From NCBI RefSeq assembly GCF_042477335.2, contig NC_091256.1:36486001-36550000 (forward strand): a DNA stretch of 64,000 nt, given 5' to 3'. Source of the stretch: Ovis canadensis. Taxonomy: Eukaryota; Chordata; Mammalia; Artiodactyla; Bovidae. Both the position numbers and the translations under genes were made by a program. The notes below the pieces were generated by a model. The model searched no databases. It was not told the origin of the DNA and saw only the letters and a list, made by a program, of their open reading frames with translations. How positions within the stretch are numbered: position 1 is the stretch's first letter; each line of letters starts with the position of its first letter. Below are positions 49,353-61,027 of the stretch, piece after piece.

Positions 49353-49587
49353 AGATAATATACTACTAAGAAAGACAGATGCACAAAGATCATTAAACAA
49401 TGCGGTGATTTGGCAGAGGCTGCATGGGAGGGACTGGTGAGGACACAGAGAGGGAACCTTCCATGCCCAGGAGAGGGGAAAGGCGATGGTTCCCCTGCAT
49501 TCTTTGCCCTGATCCCTAGCTCAGGGCTCCGCAAGTTATAAACACTGACTAACCTGGGAGGCGGTACACATACCCCAGGCAGTCTGT

Positions 49588-49782
49588 GATCTTTGGAACT
49601 ACACTGATTGAGTTAGAATCCTGATGCCAACACCTACCAGCTGTGACCTTGGGTGAGTTATTTAATCTCTGACTATCCTACTTTCTTTCTTGGTTAAGAT
49701 AGCGGATAGTTTGTAGGATTGCAGTGACGAGATGATGAAATGTGAAGCCCAAAGCACTTGATAAACTTTAGCCATTATTATT
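49588..49782 (+). mobile_element. MIR
   Basis: TACCAGCTGTGACCTTGGGTGAGTTATTTAATCTCTG core. Confidence 0.75.
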
Positions 49783-49834
49783 CATGAAACTGGCTATTAG
49801 TGGGCTTAAGAAATTTTCAGTTGATTCACACTGC

Positions 49835-49870
49835 TCTCATTGCATAATTAGATACAATTATGCAATGAGA
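49835..49870. repeat. Perfect 15-bp inverted repeat
   Basis: Arms TCTCATTGCATAATT (49835-49849) and AATTATGCAATGAGA (49856-49870) separated by AGATAC. Each arm contains ATTGCATAAT, close to C/EBP and POU-type sites. Confidence 0.9.
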
Positions 49871-50272
49871 TAGTAATTTTGATAGCCATATGGACTCATT
49901 TCTCTTTCATCCTCACCTCCATCCTGCTGGAGATCAGGAGAAGTATCCTACTTTAGAGCTTTCAACTAAAGGTATCATGGAGTAGATGGGATGGACATCC
50001 CATAGGGTTAATCTTATATGGAACTCCTGTGCCACCCGAGCATGGACTCCCAGTGGTAAAGCCAATCCCGGTCACTGGTAGCTTTCACTCGCTTTACTTT
50101 GGTTCAGTTGGGCACCTGCTTGTCTCACATGTATAGTATAAGGTTGGGTAGTTATTCGTTGACGGTCATTTATTCATGAAATACATCAAGTTAAATTACT
50201 GACAAAGCGTAATTTGTCTCCTAATTTTCTCACAGAGGGTTTGAAATTAGTAGGAATATAAGCCAATAGCGG

Positions 50273-50480
50273 GCTTCCATGGTGGCTTAGATGGTAAAGA
50301 ATGTCTGCAATGCAGGAGAGCCGGGGTTCAATCCCTGGGTCAGGAAAAGCCCCTGGAGAAGGAAATGGCAACCCATTCCAGGATTGTTGCCTGGGAAATC
50401 CCATGGACAGAAGAGGGTGGTGGGCTACAGTCTATAGTGTCACAAAGAGTCAGACACAACTGAGAGACTAATACTTTTGC
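50273..50480 (+). mobile_element. Bov-tA SINE
   Basis: Sense; GGGCTTCCATGGTGGCTTAG through ACACAACTGAGAGACTAATAC. Confidence 0.92.
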
Positions 50481-51144
50481 TTTCAAGCTTAGTGAGGAAA
50501 TAGCAGCAGAAAACAGGACTTTGAGTATATGATCACACACATAAGCCAATGGGGGAAATGTGTGGTTTGCCATCTGAATACTGAACTTGCTCTGAAGTTA
50601 GGGAGCCTTCCAGGAACTCAAATACTAGTTATCTGAACACTAAATGTACCTGAGCCAAGACAGTTTTGAAGAAGCACTACGGTTCTAACAGTTACTACAA
50701 CATGTTATAAAACTCACTCATATTCCGGGAAAGTTGTTCTTGGCATCTGAGCGAAGCTTCCCCATTGGGCTTCCTATATAACACTCAGACACTATTTCTC
50801 CACTGTCCAGCCATCCACTGCTAGAGTCTGGTCTCTGGGAGAAAGGAGAGGGACACAGGAGTTCTACAGCATGTCTTTGACTGCTGTGCCAGGCAAACAA
50901 GTGGAGCAACAGAGCTGGAGTCCTTTAAAGTTAGGCCAGTGCCAGCTGAAAACAAGCAGGCCTTCTATGCTCTCTGACCCACATGTCCTCTAGAGTCAGA
51001 GGTCCCTCTCTACCAGAGGTCACGTAACCCCACACTGCCATGTCTCATTACCAAAACAGAAAGGGGAGGAGTCCTTTTCTAAATTCTGTTTCCTCAACAG
51101 AACTGATCACCAATATATTCTTCATGGTGGATCTAAACCTAACG
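50481..51144. other. Spacer downstream of TAF1A, unassigned
   Basis: No gene or repeat named. Confidence 0.35.
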
Positions 51145-51199
51145 TGGATCACTGCATTGCATGCAGACGCTTTAACTTCTGAGCCCCCAGGGAGGCCCT
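51145..51199 (-). mobile_element. tRNA-SINE head remnant
   Basis: GCATTGCATGCAGACGCTTTAACTTCTGAGCCCCCAGGGAGGCCC is the antisense SINE head only. Confidence 0.6.
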
Positions 51200-51250
51200 A
51201 ATTAACATCTAAAAGAACACAAGTTCATTTAATAGTCCCACAAGTTTTGT

Positions 51251-51341
51251 TTTATTACACAATTGTCAGAGGCAAATTAGCTGCAAACTGCAATAATTGC
51301 TGTAGCGCTGTATTCTCAGATTAGACAAATATATTTTTATT
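51251..51341 (-). terminator. TAF1A: Candidate TAF1A poly(A) signals
   Basis: Two minus-strand AATAAA hexamers lie beyond the TAF1A stop: 51336-51341 (about 240 nt past it) and 51251-51256 (about 325 nt). I cannot tell which is used. Confidence 0.45.
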
Positions 51342-51579
51342 TGAAGATTATTCCTTAATGTTACATTTAACAGTACAAAAGGGAAAAATGTATTTACAAA
51401 GAACAAATGAGACTCTTCCTCTAGCTATAACTGATAGTAAAAAAAATATAAAAAAATATACAAATAAACTTTTTGTAGTCAAATAAACTACTTCCTTAAA
51501 ATACCAAATAAAATACACTTAAAACTATCACTGAATTACTACTCTGTAGCTACTCATCTGAAGTAACTAAAATTCAGTA

Positions 51580-51692
51580 TCAGAGTCCTGAATTTACAAT
51601 GCTGTATTTTTTCACTGATTTCTTCATCTGCTTCATTTTCTTCTTTAACACTTGATGATCTTGCTTTGAAATATACCGAAAATATTTACAAC
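51580..51692 (-). CDS. TAF1A: TAF1A terminal exon and stop
   Basis: Acceptor TTTTTTAG|GTTGTA; TGA at 51582-51580. It encodes [20 protein letters not shown] followed by a lysine-rich tail ending YSIVNSGL. It is too short and AT-rich to stand out as an open frame and was found by protein similarity. Confidence 0.92.
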
Positions 51693-54600
51693 CTAAAAAA
51701 AAAAAAGGCAAAATAAACAAAAAGTTTTCATACTTATCAAATTCTTCAAGTGCTTTTCTACATTGTAAAAATTCTGCTTCAACTCTGGCACACTGATGAT
51801 TATATAAACAGATGGATTTGTATTACCTATGCACATATGTCTAAGCTCATTCTCAGCACTGTCACCAGTGAAATGGACTGCCTCCTGCCTACAAAAATAT
51901 TTGATCCATCATGATTAAAACTTACTTCAGCTTGTTTTCTACCTTCCCTCCCAAACCTTAGTTAAGGTGATACGCATATTATACTGTGCTCTGCTTAGTT
52001 GTTCAGTCTTGTCCAACTCCTTGCAAACCCACAGACTGCAGCCCGCCAGGTTCCTCTATCCATGAGGATTCTCCAGGCAAGAATACTGGAGTGGGTTGCC
52101 ATGCCCTCCTCCAGGGGACCTTCCCAACCCAGGGATTGAACTCAGGTCTCCCGACATTGCAGGCAGATTCTTTACCATCTGAGCCACCAGGGAAACCCAA
52201 GAATACCAGAGTGGGTAGCCTATCCCTTCTCCAGGGGAACTTCCCAAACCAGAAATTGAACTGGGGTCTCCTACATTGCAGGAGCTACCAGGGAAGCCCA
52301 TGTATATCACATTCATGTATTAAATAAGCCTTCTCCAGAAGCAAACTACAATAGCTTCCTTCTCAATGACAACTTGGTGAAACAGTCACAGAGGTATCTG
52401 TAACAATTAGAAAGTCCTCTGTAGAAAACCTTGATGTGAAGAATTAGGACAGACAAATTCTAGGTTAGAAGAGATCAAAAATTATCTCTCATTCCCACCA
52501 TCCAGCAGGCAGCCAGAGGTGATCAAGGAGTTCTGCCAAAGGTGCTCATCAGACCTTCTATCTGCTTTTCATACTCTTACAGTGCTAAGAGGATCACTAG
52601 TTAAGTATCTGAGAGACATGAGTCACATTCCTATAAGAAAAATGTAAGCTGGGTATTATAAGGGATTTTCTATTTAATAAATGAGACCATAAATCACATA
52701 TAAAAAATTAATATTATTACAGTCTCAGCTTGCATCTATTCATCTTTCCTAGAAATTGCTAGGATATATATTGTACCTACAGTAATGAGTTTATTATCGC
52801 TGAAAATAGTATGTGAGACTTGCTAATATTTTGTTAGCTGGGAAGCAGTGGTGTATGCAGTGTTAATAATTTGTGCTTCCAAATGTATCTGCCACTTTAG
52901 CAAAAACAAAATACAGATTTCTGCTTCCGTCTAGAATACAGAAAGCTGGAAAGAACTTTGCTCCCATCGTAACACAGAGAAAAAGTCAAATAAACTACAA
53001 TCTCCTAACTTCAAGCCCACCTGAGCTGAAGTCACATGACAGCTGAGCAGCCTGGACGGCCAGGTGGGAAAGGCCCCTCCAAGGAGAAGTGGGCCTGGTC
53101 GCCTTGAGTGCAGCATGGGAGGAAGGTCAGCCCCTACACCCTGCTCCGAGCACAGAGCAAAGGCAGATGACGGCGAGAATTCACATCCAGGGTGTGATGA
53201 GGGTAACCAGACCAAGAACAAAACCCAGCTCAGCTCCGATAGACTGACTTAACCCCCACACTAACATCCTGAAAAAAAGAAGCAGTGAGCCCAATCTCAG
53301 GCATTTTATGCCTGATATGCCGGATACTTCAGAGCTTATGCAGCACTTTAACGTGAGCTTTGCATGATGCTTACAATCCTGTAAGCAAATCAGGCACCTG
53401 TTACACTGCCCATCTCACACAGAAGGCTCCCAAAGGCTACCTGCTTGGCCTAAGTGATGCAGTGAGTAACGGACAGAATTGGAAAGTTAACCCAGGTCTT
53501 CAGATCCCGCTCAAACACAGGTACATTTTGATATCTGTACTAGAAATATTTATACTCCTAAAGTTGGAAATCACAGTCCAAATCACATTTTTGTGTCTTG
53601 TCGTCAGTATATTAGGGAGAAATTTTTAAAACTACTCTCGTGTTTTTAACCCCTTTCCTCCCACAAAATCAGCATCTGGTTAATCTTAGTAACCATCTGA
53701 AACATTAACTGAGAATACTAATGCTAATTCCAAACTAGCACAAACTATATCTAAACTGACCTGAAGAATCTCTTTAGAGCACTTTAAATTCCCTGGCCAC
53801 ACAGTGCTTACTTGTGGCCACAGTGAGGTTCCTTTCTTCATCTCTGGACAAGATGGACAAGTCTCATTTCAGTACTGGCTACCTTTCCATATTTCAGTGA
53901 GAGAAAGCAGGTACGAGTTTTAACAACCAAGATACTCCCCAAAGAAAAGATCAATTTCCCCTTTCAGAAAATTTTTAGGTAAGTTAATAGGAGGTATGTT
54001 TTTCTTTTCGTAAGGGAAGAAATGACTCATTATTACAGGAACAGGGAAATTAATAGAACATAAAAGTGTCATTTAAAAAGGAAATCAATAAAGAACACTT
54101 TTCTATTTCTTGTAGACAATCTCAGTCAACTTTCTCTTGTAGCACAGCCAAATGGTTATTGTGAAAACAGCCTGCATCCTTTATCTCAATGGCCCTTAAA
54201 AGATACTCAAATCAGAGCATAAAAACCAATGGCAACAGTTTGAAATCACTGTTTCTAATCCATGGAAATTCTCTACCAACAGATCACTGCCCCCCACTCC
54301 CCAACTCAAGATTCATTTTTCTATTCATCAGTTATTTCTCCAGCATGAATGTCCACACTGTAGTTTCAAAATCGCCTAAAAGCTATGGCTAGATAAAAAG
54401 AAAACAAAACATGTACCTTTTCCTAACAATAACCCAGCTACCAAAGCTTTCTCAGAAGCCAAGGTTTTATCATCCTTCCAATTGCTTTTTGCCCAAAAGT
54501 AGCTGAAGTGAAAGCTTGGCCACCAGCTTTTCCTGGAGGTCCACTCTTCTTGAACCCAGGCAAGACGACTCCTGGAAAAGAAAAATGTCAAAAGCGAAGG

Positions 54601-57600
54601 TCAGTGATGGAAACAGACCTATATGGTCAGAATGTGAACTTCAGTCGGGTCCATGGAAAGAAGACAAACCAGACGTTCTGAAACTAGCTTCTGGGTACAG
54701 CATGGCACAGAACATACAGGAAAGCAAATCCTTTGGAGACTTCTTTGATCTCCACGTCCCATTTTCCATCAATGAAATAGCCAGTTCAGCACAGCACCCT
54801 GGTTACCAGCACAGACTCTGAGGTCAAAGTCTCAGATTCAAATCCTGCATCTTCCATTTATTATCTATGTGATCCTATGCAAGTTGCTTAACCTCCCTGA
54901 GCCTCAGGGTCCTTGGGTACACTAATGGCACCCATCTCACAGCCTTGTTATTAGGATTAAACTGGTCCATAATGTGGCAGGTGTCATACAAAACTCTTTG
55001 CCTGCTGTCCAATACAAAGTCAAGTTTCAATAAATGTTAGCTGTTATTCTTCATTACTTTAAAAGTTCCTTTAAATTTTATAGGCTACAAAGAATTACTA
55101 TCCAAACTGAGATGCCATTGTTATATATTTACATGAACACATGGGTTTGACAGCTAAACCAAGACAATGCTAAGTGTTCATCAACAATTTGAGCAAAGAC
55201 TTATTTAGCACCTATTTGTCCTTGTGGCAAAACTTCTCTGCCTTCAAGAACCTTATGCTTAGTAGGGGTTTAGACTTGAGATTTGGAAAGTGGCTTACAG
55301 TGCGCACACCAACATATCACACCAAAAACACTTCATGATCAGGACTATTCTATCTCTAAGGTCAAGTCAGGTCTGAAGCCTGAAGCAAGTTCCCACTGAT
55401 AATTAATTTCCTAATAAACTAAAATGGATATAATAACTCAATGAAACTTTCATTTCGTGATATCCTTTATTTTCATGCACAAGGTAAAAATGACAAGGGA
55501 CACTTCTTTTCTTATATTTGAAACGTGGCATTGATGATTACTAGGATCAGAGGTATAGTTTCAGATACTCAGCTCACAAGGGACTCCATAAATATCTGTT
55601 GAGTGAATAACCAAGATGATTTTAAAAGGTCCTAAAAAAAATCCACTGAAAATAGCTGGGAGAAAAGCTGCTTTTTATGTGATCTTACAAGCAGCTGACA
55701 CAAATTACAAAAAGCTTTACAAAGAATCTCGTCAAGAGTGGAAGTAACCCCTTTCAATCTTTATTTTCAATAAGAAAGTACACAATTATCCCTTAGCAGA
55801 GTAGTGATAACTGACAGTATTTATTTTAATAGCACAAAAAATCTTGATAGAATTTTTTATGTTTTACTTGTGATTTCCTATTTCCTGTCTTCTGATGTAT
55901 TCAGAAGAAAACAGCTAAAAACACAATTTAAGAAATCTAAAACAATAAACAAAGAACTTTAAAAATTGACAGATATTAGCTAAAATTTTATAAAGTATTA
56001 TTTATGCTGATCTAGCAATAAACACTGTGTGTTTCTTACTTACCCCATTAGAGTCTGTTTGAGATATTTTGCCAGGTATTTCCAAGCAGTTATATTTTTA
56101 GTGCATCCAGCAAAATCTAAAATTCCAAATAACACCTCCAATCCCAGTTTATGGTGTTCTTCCTTGTCTGTGATGTTCAAAACAATTAAGAGTTTACAGA
56201 AAGCACTGAAGAGCACAAAGCTAAAAGATTACATTCCATCGACAAAGTATCACTGAAGCATAAGCCTTAAAGTTTAACAGTTTAAAACAATTCACATGAT
56301 CACATTATGATCAACATACGCTCCTGTGATGAATCTGAAAAATTCAATACTTAGTCCATGCCAATGAAAGCAGGCATGGTGAGTCTGACCTCTGTATGGG
56401 TTTATACTACTCAGAATGTTATTTAAAGTACCTACCCTACTGAGGCATTTCATACATATTCTTTTCCATTAGGAGAGGGACAGAGGCAGTCCCAGTACCT
56501 ATTGGACTTAAGCACATTTCCTCCTATGAAGAAATGTTCTTTCCTATACTGAGCTGAATAACAGTAAAGATTAAAATGAGCTGAATTACACAAATAGAAG
56601 CCGTTTTTCTTTTGCAACCATTGCATAATACTCTACAGCACAGGTCAGCAAACTTTTTCTGTAAAGGGCCAGACACTAAACATTTGAGTTTTGCAAGCCT
56701 TACAGGTTGCCATAACTATGCAACTCTACTGTTGTAGGGCAAACGCAGCCACAGGTGATATGTAAATAAATGGGCATGGCTGTGCTCCAGCAGAACTTGA
56801 TTTATAAAAACAGGCAAGATTTGGATTGGGCCCACAGCCACAGTTGGCTGAGCCCTAGTCTACAGTTTGTCTGCACGAAGAGATAGAAAATAAGAACTAC
56901 TTACCTGATTTTCGCAGTAACCTATGGAATTCTAACATCAGTTTATGAGATGGTACAATCTGATACAAAATCTGGAAGAAAGAATAATATTGTAATTGTT
57001 ACCCATTCTAAAGGCATTAGTATACTTTCAGATAAAATTCTTACTATCTAATATGCTCTCAGAAAATGAATCAAGGATTTAAAAGATAGTTTGCTTTTAT
57101 CCAGTTTTAATTTTGGTATAAAAATGTATTCTATGAAAAGATATTTAAAACAAAAAGTCCCTGCTAAAAACAAGATAGCTGGTGGGGTGGGTGGGTAGTG
57201 TGGATAAACAAAGACTTTTTCTTTTCTCCATATTTATACTGTTGACCACATTTGAAAAGTTTACTTTCTTTTCAGCACCCAGGACTGAGGAGAAAATAAA
57301 GAAAAAGAAGATCACACAGATAAGATATTTAATATTTACTGATCACAAAAGATCACAAAATATATAAAACAAAAAAGCAAAGCTAGTTATTTTGGAAGAT
57401 TGTGTAAGGAACACACTATAGAGTATTCAAAAGTCAAGCAGCTTCCCTGGTGATCCAGTGGTTAAAAAATCTGCCAGTGCCGGGAACACAGGTTCGATTC
57501 CTGGTCTGGGAAGATTTCACATGCTGTGGAGCAGCTAAGCCCATGCACTGTAACTACTGAGCCTGCACTCAAAGAGTGCAGTACTGAAGCCAATGTCCCT

Positions 57601-59549
57601 AGACCCCACACTCCGCAAGAGAGCAGCTCCTACTCGCTGCAGCTAGATAAAGCCCACCCACAGCAACAAAGACCCAGCACAGCCAAAAAATAAATTCATT
57701 AATTAAAAAAAAAAAAGCAACGCAGAACTTTCCAACCAGGGTGACAGAGGGTTTCTGTAATACTGATCCTCTCCCCTCAGTCTCACTTGGGCAGAGGATG
57801 GGGGAATAGTAGTTGATGAGAGGAGGATCTGCCAGAAGCCCACAGCCTCCTGTCTTTATCTCAGTGTATCATCCATACACTGTCATTTTCTCTGGATGCT
57901 AAAACATGAAAATTGGAAAGTGGTGACCTAAGAAATGTCTTAAAAGTATCTAATTCCCAACCCTGTTTAAGCACTGACCTAAGAATCCCCTACCTTAAGC
58001 ACACTTATCAGTTTCTCTCTCGGTGCCTTCTCTCTCTTTAGAAAGTTGTATAAGTAGACATGAGCATTTGGATTTGATGGGAATTTTTCATCATAGGCAT
58101 AATTGTTAAGCACCTCTCGGGCGCCATCTTGATCCCCGTAGAATTCCAGCATCTATATAAAATAAGTGATGATATCTTAGGTAAATTCTGTAAGATACCT
58201 TTATGAAACTTCATGTACAACTTTACTGATGAGCACAAAATATCATACAACTGGAAAATAGCATTCATTGTACAGGGAACAATAGTGATGCTAGTTTTTG
58301 CTTCCATCAGTTATGTTATAACCTCCGTGGAATAGAGAAGATCACATCAAAGGCCTACACAGTTTCCCAATTTTCCTTGTCATATTTTGTTACTGAAAAA
58401 TATAGCAACTTCAACATAAGAACTGTTCCTGTGAGAAATAAAGGCTTCAAAGTAGGGCAAACTAAGGACCAAAAAAAGACCACATGAGGCCACTAACCTC
58501 AGTGCCCTACATACTCCAGCCACAAAAGGAGAGCATAGGAATGGTAATTCCTCTCCTTTCATTCTTTCCCATCCTGACACAGGAGTTTCCAGATTCACTG
58601 GCATACCGTTCCAGAGATTATCTTCTGACAATGTAATTCTCACTTTAGCACTAATGAAACTTTCAAAAAGCAAAGTATTTTAATGATGTATTCCCAGTCC
58701 TCTGTCCTTTCGCAATAACTCTGAGATAACAGGATGTCCTTAAGAACTTCTAAGAGCCATTCTTCATGTCACATATTGTGACCTAGTTTCAGATTTTTGT
58801 CCCCTTCCCTTCTTGATCCCACCATATCATAAAAAGATCTTTCTGCTTTTCTTTTAAGCTCAACCAGAACAATACAGAATTGACATTTACATCTACTGTG
58901 CTATTTATTTATAAATAAATAAACCATCACCCTCGCACCATCCATGAGTCCTACATCCTTGGGTTTTGCATCTTAGGGTTCAACCAACCACAGACTGAAA
59001 ATATTCGGAAAAAGGAAATTTCCAGAAAGTTCCAGAGTGCAAAACTTGAATGTGCTGCACAGAGGCAACTACTTACACAGCATTCGCATTGCGTTAAGTA
59101 TTAAGAGTAACCTAGAGATGATTTAAAGTATACAAGAGGATGTGTGTAGGTTACATACAAATACTACACCATTTTATATAAGGGATTTCAGTGTCCATGG
59201 ATACTAAGGGGTGACTGCATTTGGCCATGATAGGTTATTCAGTGGTGAAAATAAACACAGTAACCGTTACTGTATAGTAGGAAAATAAGGAAAAATTATT
59301 CAGACCGAAAAAGGGCATCCTACTGTTTAAAAAATAATTTTCTCCATTATTTGTCTTCTGATGGATAAAGATTAAGCTTAAAATGAAACTAATAAAAACT
59401 TATGAAAAGTCTACTTACCTCTATATAACTCTTCACAAAAGGGTCCCAAACTCCAGGAATTTTAATCAATGTGCAAAGGTTTATAGATGTCTTCCAGCTG
59501 CGGTTAAGCATATTCTGGGATGCTGTGTTGTAAGCATAATCATCTTTAT
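51580..59549 (-). CDS. TAF1A: TAF1A, TBP-associated factor RNA polymerase I subunit A (3' six exons; 5' part outside window)
   Basis: Six exons with GT-AG introns and continuous phase encode the C-terminal part of TAF1A (TAFI48): 59549-59419, 58152-57994, 56971-56905, 56167-56044, 54571-54417 and 51692-51580. The joined product starts in DKDDYAYN and ends [10 protein letters not shown]. It closely parallels the human C-terminus as I recall it (DKDDYAYN...[12 protein letters not shown]...WVQEEW...KKYSIVN). The protein is part of SL1/TIF-IB, the TBP-containing complex that directs RNA polymerase I to rDNA promoters in the nucleolus. The exon at 59549 begins in phase 1 (G|AT), so at least one upstream exon is needed. 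I found none in 59.55-64 kb, which is L1 and BovB. The gene is transcribed toward HHIPL2, which lies 6.8 kb downstream on the same strand. Confidence 0.95.
51989..52299 (-). mobile_element. Bov-tA SINE with partial tandem duplication
   Basis: A complete antisense Bov-tA (51989-52198) is followed directly by a second partial copy (52199-52299). The second copy starts at the AAGAATACCAGAGTGGGTAG segment and again ends in the tRNA head. In TAF1A's last intron. Confidence 0.9.
52300..53339. other. TAF1A last intron, unassigned
   Basis: No exon or repeat family recognised. Confidence 0.35.
53340..53510 (-). mobile_element. MIR (antisense), weak
   Basis: CCATCTCACACAGAAGGCTCC and GAAAGTTAACCCAGGTCTTC resemble antisense MIR. 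Confidence 0.4.
53511..54410. other. TAF1A last intron, unassigned
   Basis: Nothing recognised between the MIR remnant and the penultimate exon. Confidence 0.35.
54417..54571 (-). CDS. TAF1A: TAF1A penultimate exon ([10 protein letters not shown]...LLLGK)
   Basis: 155 nt. Acceptor TTTTCCAG|GAGTCG, donor GAAAAG|GTACAT. It encodes the tryptophan-rich signature [20 protein letters not shown] and [13 protein letters not shown], the most diagnostic stretch of the family. Confidence 0.95.
54794..55048 (+). mobile_element. Near full-length MIR
   Basis: CAGACTCTGAGGTCAAAGTC, ATGCAAGTTGCTTAACCTCCCTGAGCCTCAG and TTTCAATAAATGTTAGCTGTTATT. Confidence 0.85.
55049..56030. other. TAF1A intron, mostly unassigned
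   Basis: Short L2-like remnants at about 55190-55280 (antisense) and 55560-55610 (sense). No exon seen. Confidence 0.4.
56044..56167 (-). CDS. TAF1A: TAF1A internal exon ([15 protein letters not shown]...TLMG)
   Basis: 124 nt. Acceptor CATCACAG|ACAAGG, donor ATGGG|GTAAGT. It encodes [20 protein letters not shown] and [20 protein letters not shown]. Confidence 0.93.
56650..56870 (+). mobile_element. hAT-Charlie (MER1-type) element
   Basis: GGTCAGCAAACTTTTTCTGTAAAGGGCCAGACAC and TGGGCATGGCTGTGCTCCAGCAGAACTTGATTTATAAAAACAGGC. Subfamily not certain. Confidence 0.7.
56905..56971 (-). CDS. TAF1A: TAF1A internal exon ([13 protein letters not shown]...LLRKS)
   Basis: 67 nt. Acceptor TTCTTCCAG|ATTTTG, donor AATCAG|GTAAGT. 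It encodes [20 protein letters not shown] and KS. Both splice sites are strong matches to consensus. Confidence 0.93.
57438..57718 (+). mobile_element. Full-length long CHR-type SINE
   Basis: CTTCCCTGGTGATCCAGTGG head, B box GGTTCGATTCCTGG, long tRNA-unrelated body (GTAACTACTGAGCCTGCACTC) and A-tail. Confidence 0.9.
57994..58152 (-). CDS. TAF1A: TAF1A internal exon ([11 protein letters not shown]...LISVLK)
   Basis: 159 nt, phase 0 to 0. Acceptor TTATATAG|ATGCTG, donor CTTAAG|GTAGGG. It encodes [20 protein letters not shown] and on to [19 protein letters not shown], a helical segment of the family. Confidence 0.94.
58935..59225 (-). mobile_element. MER2/Tigger-type DNA transposon fragment
   Basis: GATGATTTAAAGTATACAAGAGGATGTGTGTAGGTTACATACAAATAC and TATAAGGGATTTCAGTGTCCATGGATAC, the reverse complement of the 21.2-21.5 kb element type. 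Confidence 0.7.
59419..59549 (-). CDS. TAF1A: TAF1A internal exon (DKDDYAYN...VKSYIE)
   Basis: 131 nt. Acceptor TTTGGGCAG|ATAAAG, donor ATAGAG|GTAAGT. It encodes [20 protein letters not shown] and then [17 protein letters not shown]. This is the first TAF1A exon in the window. Confidence 0.94.
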
Positions 59550-59639
59550 CTGCCCAAAGACAAAAGATTTTTTAAAGTAGTCAGTACTGGAGACTCACGC
59601 AGAATCAGTAATTGATAAACTACACATAAGAAAAGCTCA

Positions 59640-60780
59640 GACTGTAAAGGCTTCATTGGTGAATTCTAACAAAGAAGAGTACTAATTCAAAGAAGAGTAG
59701 TAATTCTTTACAAACTATCCCCCCAAAAACGACAGAGAGAACACTTCCCAACTTATCTATGAGATCAGTATTACTCTAAGACCAAAATCAAACAATAACA
59801 ACACAAGAAAATTACAGACCAACATCTCTTATATAGATGCACAAATTCTTAACAAAATACTAGCAAACTGAACCTAGCAACACAAAAAGTGGGATTTATT
59901 CCAGGAATGCAAGGTTGTTTAGCATTTGAAATAAATTAATACAATGTTCCAAATCAACAGAATAATGACAAAAACCTCATAATCATCCCTACTGTTGTGA
60001 AAAAAGCATTTGATAAAATTCAATAACTTTTCATGATAAAAACATTCAATATCTAGGAATAGAAGGAATTTCTTCAATCTGATAAACAGCATCTTGTGAA
60101 AAACTCACAAGTAATATCAGAATTCATGGTGAAAGGCTGCATGCAAGGAAGAATTCCTCTCCTGCCACTTCTGTTCAACACTCTCATGGAGGTTCTGGCC
60201 AGGCAATTGAGCAAGAAAATGATATAAACAATGTTCAGATTAGAAAGAAAGAATTAAAACTATCTCTACTTGAAGATGACACGATCTTCTACATAGAAAA
60301 TCCTAAGAATCCACTAAAAATTTATTAGAATTAATGAGTTCATAGTTGTATAATATAAAATCAACATACAAAAATCAACAAATCATCCAAAAATGAAATC
60401 AGGAAAAGAATGCCATTTACAATAGCACAATAGCATCAAAAACAAGAAACAACTTAGCTATAAGTTTTACAAAAGAGATACAAAATCACATCTGAAAAGT
60501 ATTGTTCAAGGAAATTAAAAACGACTTAAGTAAATGGAAACACATCCCATGTTCAAAGGTTAGAAGACTTATTAAATTAACTTATAGTTTTAATGTAAGT
60601 TCTATCAAAATCCCACCTCGGGTTTTTTTTTGTTTTTTTGTTTTTTTGCTTAAATTAGCATGCTATTCCTATAATTCATATGGAAATGCAAAAGACCAAG
60701 AAAAGCCAAAATAATATTTTTTTAAAATTTGGAGGATTCACAGTGTGGCCTCAAAAGTCACTACAAAACTCCAGTAACTA
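59640..60780 (+). mobile_element. L1 ORF2 fragment
   Basis: Sense L1 reverse-transcriptase region (AAAAAGCATTTGATAAAATTC, CACTCTCATGGAGGTTCTGGCC). Frames are broken. It begins about 90 bp from a TAF1A exon acceptor. Confidence 0.8.
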
Positions 60781-60825
60781 ACACTGTGTGCTACAGGCAT
60801 TTGTGTATATACATATACATATGGA

Positions 60826-61027
60826 CTTCCAGGGTGGCTCAGCAGTAAAAAAAGCCATCTGCCAGTGCAAGAGACACGGATTTGATTTTGCTAGGAAGAC
60901 TGCCCTAGAGAAGGAAATGGCAACCCATTCCAGTACTCTGGCCTGGGAAATACCATGGACAGAGAAGCCTGGTGGGCTATAGACCATGGGGTCGCAAAGA
61001 GTTGGCTATGACTTAGCAACTAAACGA
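60826..61027 (+). mobile_element. Bov-tA SINE splitting an L1
   Basis: Sense; GGACTTCCAGGGTGGCTCAGC through GGCTATGACTTAGCAACTAAACGAC. Confidence 0.9.
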
